From contig DLFZ01000186.1 in assembly GCA_002482435.1 (NCBI GenBank), positions 1-14,722 on the forward strand: a DNA stretch of 14,722 nucleotides, given 5' to 3'. This DNA comes from Christensenella sp. UBA7707. Lineage in GTDB: Bacteria > Bacillota > Clostridia > Christensenellales > CAG-138. The notes under the pieces were generated by a model. The model made no database searches, was not told the DNA's origin, and saw only the letters and a list, made by a program, of their open reading frames with translations. Positions 13,335-14,722 of the stretch are shown here, in pieces. How positions within the stretch are numbered: position 1 is the first letter of the stretch; the number at the start of each line of letters is the position of its first letter. The position numbers and the translations under genes are program-made.

Positions 13335-14722
13335 TTACTTAAGGCGGATGCCGTATATTTTGGAGGCGCGTGTGCCGATTACGATCATATCGTCAAACGC
13401 GGCGGCGCTTGCTTCAAAATTACCTTCAAGCTCGAGCTTGTCAAGAAGGTCGCCTGTTCTGCCGTCGAACAGGTAACATTTGCCCGCCGAGTCAAACTCT
13501 ATCACATAACCGTCGCCGTTGTCGTCGTAAAGGACGATGGGGGAGGACCATGTGTATGCGTCGAGGTCTTTCACCCAGCGTTCTTCGCCGGTGGCCTTAT
13601 CGTAGGCAACAAGCACGCCGCGCGTTTCGGTTTCAGTCGTCATGGCGTAGGCAACGTATACAAGGTCGCTCACGTTTTGCTTGCCGATGGCGGCGGTATC
13701 CTGTATGCCGCCCGAAACGCTGCTCCTCGTGCAGCGGTAGCCGTCGGCCTTCCACACGACTTCACCCGTCAGTGCATCGATACGCCAGAAGGGGATGATG
13801 CCTGTGTTGTCCCCGTCCACCGTCCAGTGGAGCGAGGTGCCGATGTAGATGGAACATTCGCCCGTTTCTTCGTTGATTTCAAACACAGGCGAACAGTTGG
13901 TATCGTCCATCACGTCCTGCATCCAAACGACCTCCATGGTGTTGATGTCGATGCAGAACAGATCGCCCGCGTTGTCGGAAACGTACATGTAGTGCCGCCA
14001 AATAACGGGACTCGATTCAAAACCAAGCCAGTAGGCCTTTGTGCCGCTCTCTCGCGAACGCTCGGTGGTGTAGCGCCACTTGAGGATGTTCGAGGGGTCG
14101 ATGGAAATGGTTCCGGCCGCCTCGTCGTACACGGTGTTGAGCTTGAATTGGTAGATGATACCGGATTCGGAGGCATAGGTAACGGTATCCGTGCCCGCGT
14201 GCACGAGCGTTGCGGGATCAAACGCGAGGAAGCTTCTGAGCGAGTACGGGTCGCGCGCGCCGTAGCTGTAGATCTTTTTGCCGTCGATGAGGCTTATGAT
14301 CATATTTTCGGCCGGCCCGTTCGGGCCTGCGTCGCCCGCGCCCACATAAAAGAGCGGATAACCGCGCGGGTCAAGGCTGCCTGCGCCCTTGAACGTCCAT
14401 TTGCCGTTGATCTTGTCGCGCGTAAAGCTGCCGTCTTCAAGATCGAGGAAATAGATATAGCTGTTTTCTGTAGCATAGATGACCTCGACTAGGCCATCCT
14501 GGTTTTTCTTTTCGTCGTAAAGGTTCATGATGCGGCGCGTGGCCTCCGGCCAGCGCACAATCAGCGGCTGTCCCGTCCAGCCGCAGCCGAACCAGCTTCC
14601 GCTGTCGCTCTTGGAAATGCTGCCGGGAATTTCTTTTTCCCATGCAATTTCAAGCTTTTTTTCGGCAACCGCACCGGCAGAGCCGTAGGTTGGCGCATCG
14701 CGGAAGTTGTTGCCGCGGAAGG
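13335..14722 (-). CDS. PQQ-like beta-propeller repeat protein (5' truncated by window edge)
   Basis: The frame is open to the window edge, leaving 461 C-terminal residues; the start and any signal peptide lie outside. The first visible residues, FRGNNFRDAPTYG, resemble the FRGN(x)RT...G opening of many PQQ-type propeller proteins. Blade motifs recur: CIDINTMEVVW, RIDALTGEVVW, AYDKATGEERW and LFDGRTGDLLD, each the DxxTGExxW type turn, and SSPVIW, CSPVFE and SSPIVLYDDNGDGY precede blades. GNFEASAAAFDDMIVIGTR closes the last blade. The fold is clear but the function is not: propellers of this kind serve as scaffolds or binding modules, usually outside the membrane, and need not bind PQQ. It ends 28 bases before a strong terminator. 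Confidence 0.88.
   Translation of the reverse strand, partial: FRGNNFRDAPTYGSAGAVAEKKLEIAWEKEIPGSISKSDSGSWFGCGWTGQPLIVRWPEATRRIMNLYDEKKNQDGLVEVIYATENSYIYFLDLEDGSFTRDKINGKWTFKGAGSLDPRGYPLFYVGAGDAGPNGPAENMIISLIDGKKIYSYGARDPYSLRSFLAFDPATLVHAGTDTVTYASESGIIYQFKLNTVYDEAAGTISIDPSNILKWRYTTERSRESGTKAYWLGFESSPVIWRHYMYVSDNAGDLFCIDINTMEVVWMQDVMDDTNCSPVFEINEETGECSIYIGTSLHWTVDGDNTGIIPFWRIDALTGEVVWKADGYRCTRSSVSGGIQDTAAIGKQNVSDLVYVAYAMTTETETRGVLVAYDKATGEERWVKDLDAYTWSSPIVLYDDNGDGYVIEFDSAGKCYLFDGRTGDLLDKLELEGNFEASAAAFDDMIVIGTRASKIYGIRLK

Noticed and set aside
13245..14492. 415-residue open frame on the plus strand opposite the beta-propeller gene
   Set aside because: A complementary-strand shadow: its translation is an H/V/R-rich mirror of the propeller and it starts within the terminator.
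1..14722. Defence island, prophage, CRISPR or toxin-antitoxin content
   Set aside because: No cas-like repeats, integrase, transposase, paired small genes or composition break were seen; gene content is housekeeping and transport.

Overview
The window reads as ordinary chromosome from an anaerobic, moderately GC-rich Firmicute of the Clostridia type. This is inferred from gene content: a monomeric [FeFe]-hydrogenase homologue, a pyrophosphate-type phosphofructokinase, a PadR/HAAS regulatory pair, an AGCS amino-acid symporter and a long-form HflX. Strong GGAGG-type ribosome binding sites agree with it. I cannot name the genus. No rRNA, tRNA, CRISPR array, phage or transposase gene is visible.

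Layout, left to right. Positions 1-735 hold the 3' end of a DEAD-box RNA helicase with a DbpA-type RNA-binding domain, followed by a hairpin terminator. An extended -10 promoter near 900 starts a two-gene unit: the hydrogenase homologue (932-2188) and a class I methyltransferase (2199-3362). Two terminator-like hairpins follow, and the second covers the start codon of a small protein with an M15-peptidase-like part and a peptidoglycan-binding domain (3490-4152). A structured repeat (copy A) lies upstream of the PPi-dependent phosphofructokinase (4402-5652). That gene converges on a thymidylate-kinase-like gene (5736-6413, minus) across a bidirectional terminator.

A divergent promoter region (about 6495-6570) carries a near-perfect palindrome over the promoter of padR (6684-7016). 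padR is followed by a HAAS/DUF4097 protein (7116-8066) and an MFS exporter (8193-9431). The remaining genes are on the minus strand. From right to left these are a partial PQQ-type beta-propeller protein (13335 to the edge), an AGCS alanine/glycine symporter (11877-13223), HflX (9890-11662) and a 63-residue membrane protein directly behind it (9692-9883).

Two observations stand out. First, the HflX protein has an extra N-terminal domain of about 190 residues that carries a complete JAMM metalloprotease signature (E52, H95-T-H97, S105, D108). It is therefore a fusion of a ribosome-binding GTPase with a possible deubiquitinase/RadC-like metal-binding domain. Second, the leaders of pfp and hflX, more than 7 kb apart, contain two diverged copies of one element of about 110 nt. 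Both lie in the sense orientation and end 50-60 nt before their start codons. Both keep a palindrome with an extended -10, a two-part hairpin with partly compensating substitutions, and a conserved 3' segment. The pair is either an undescribed cis-regulatory leader or a small non-coding repeat family.
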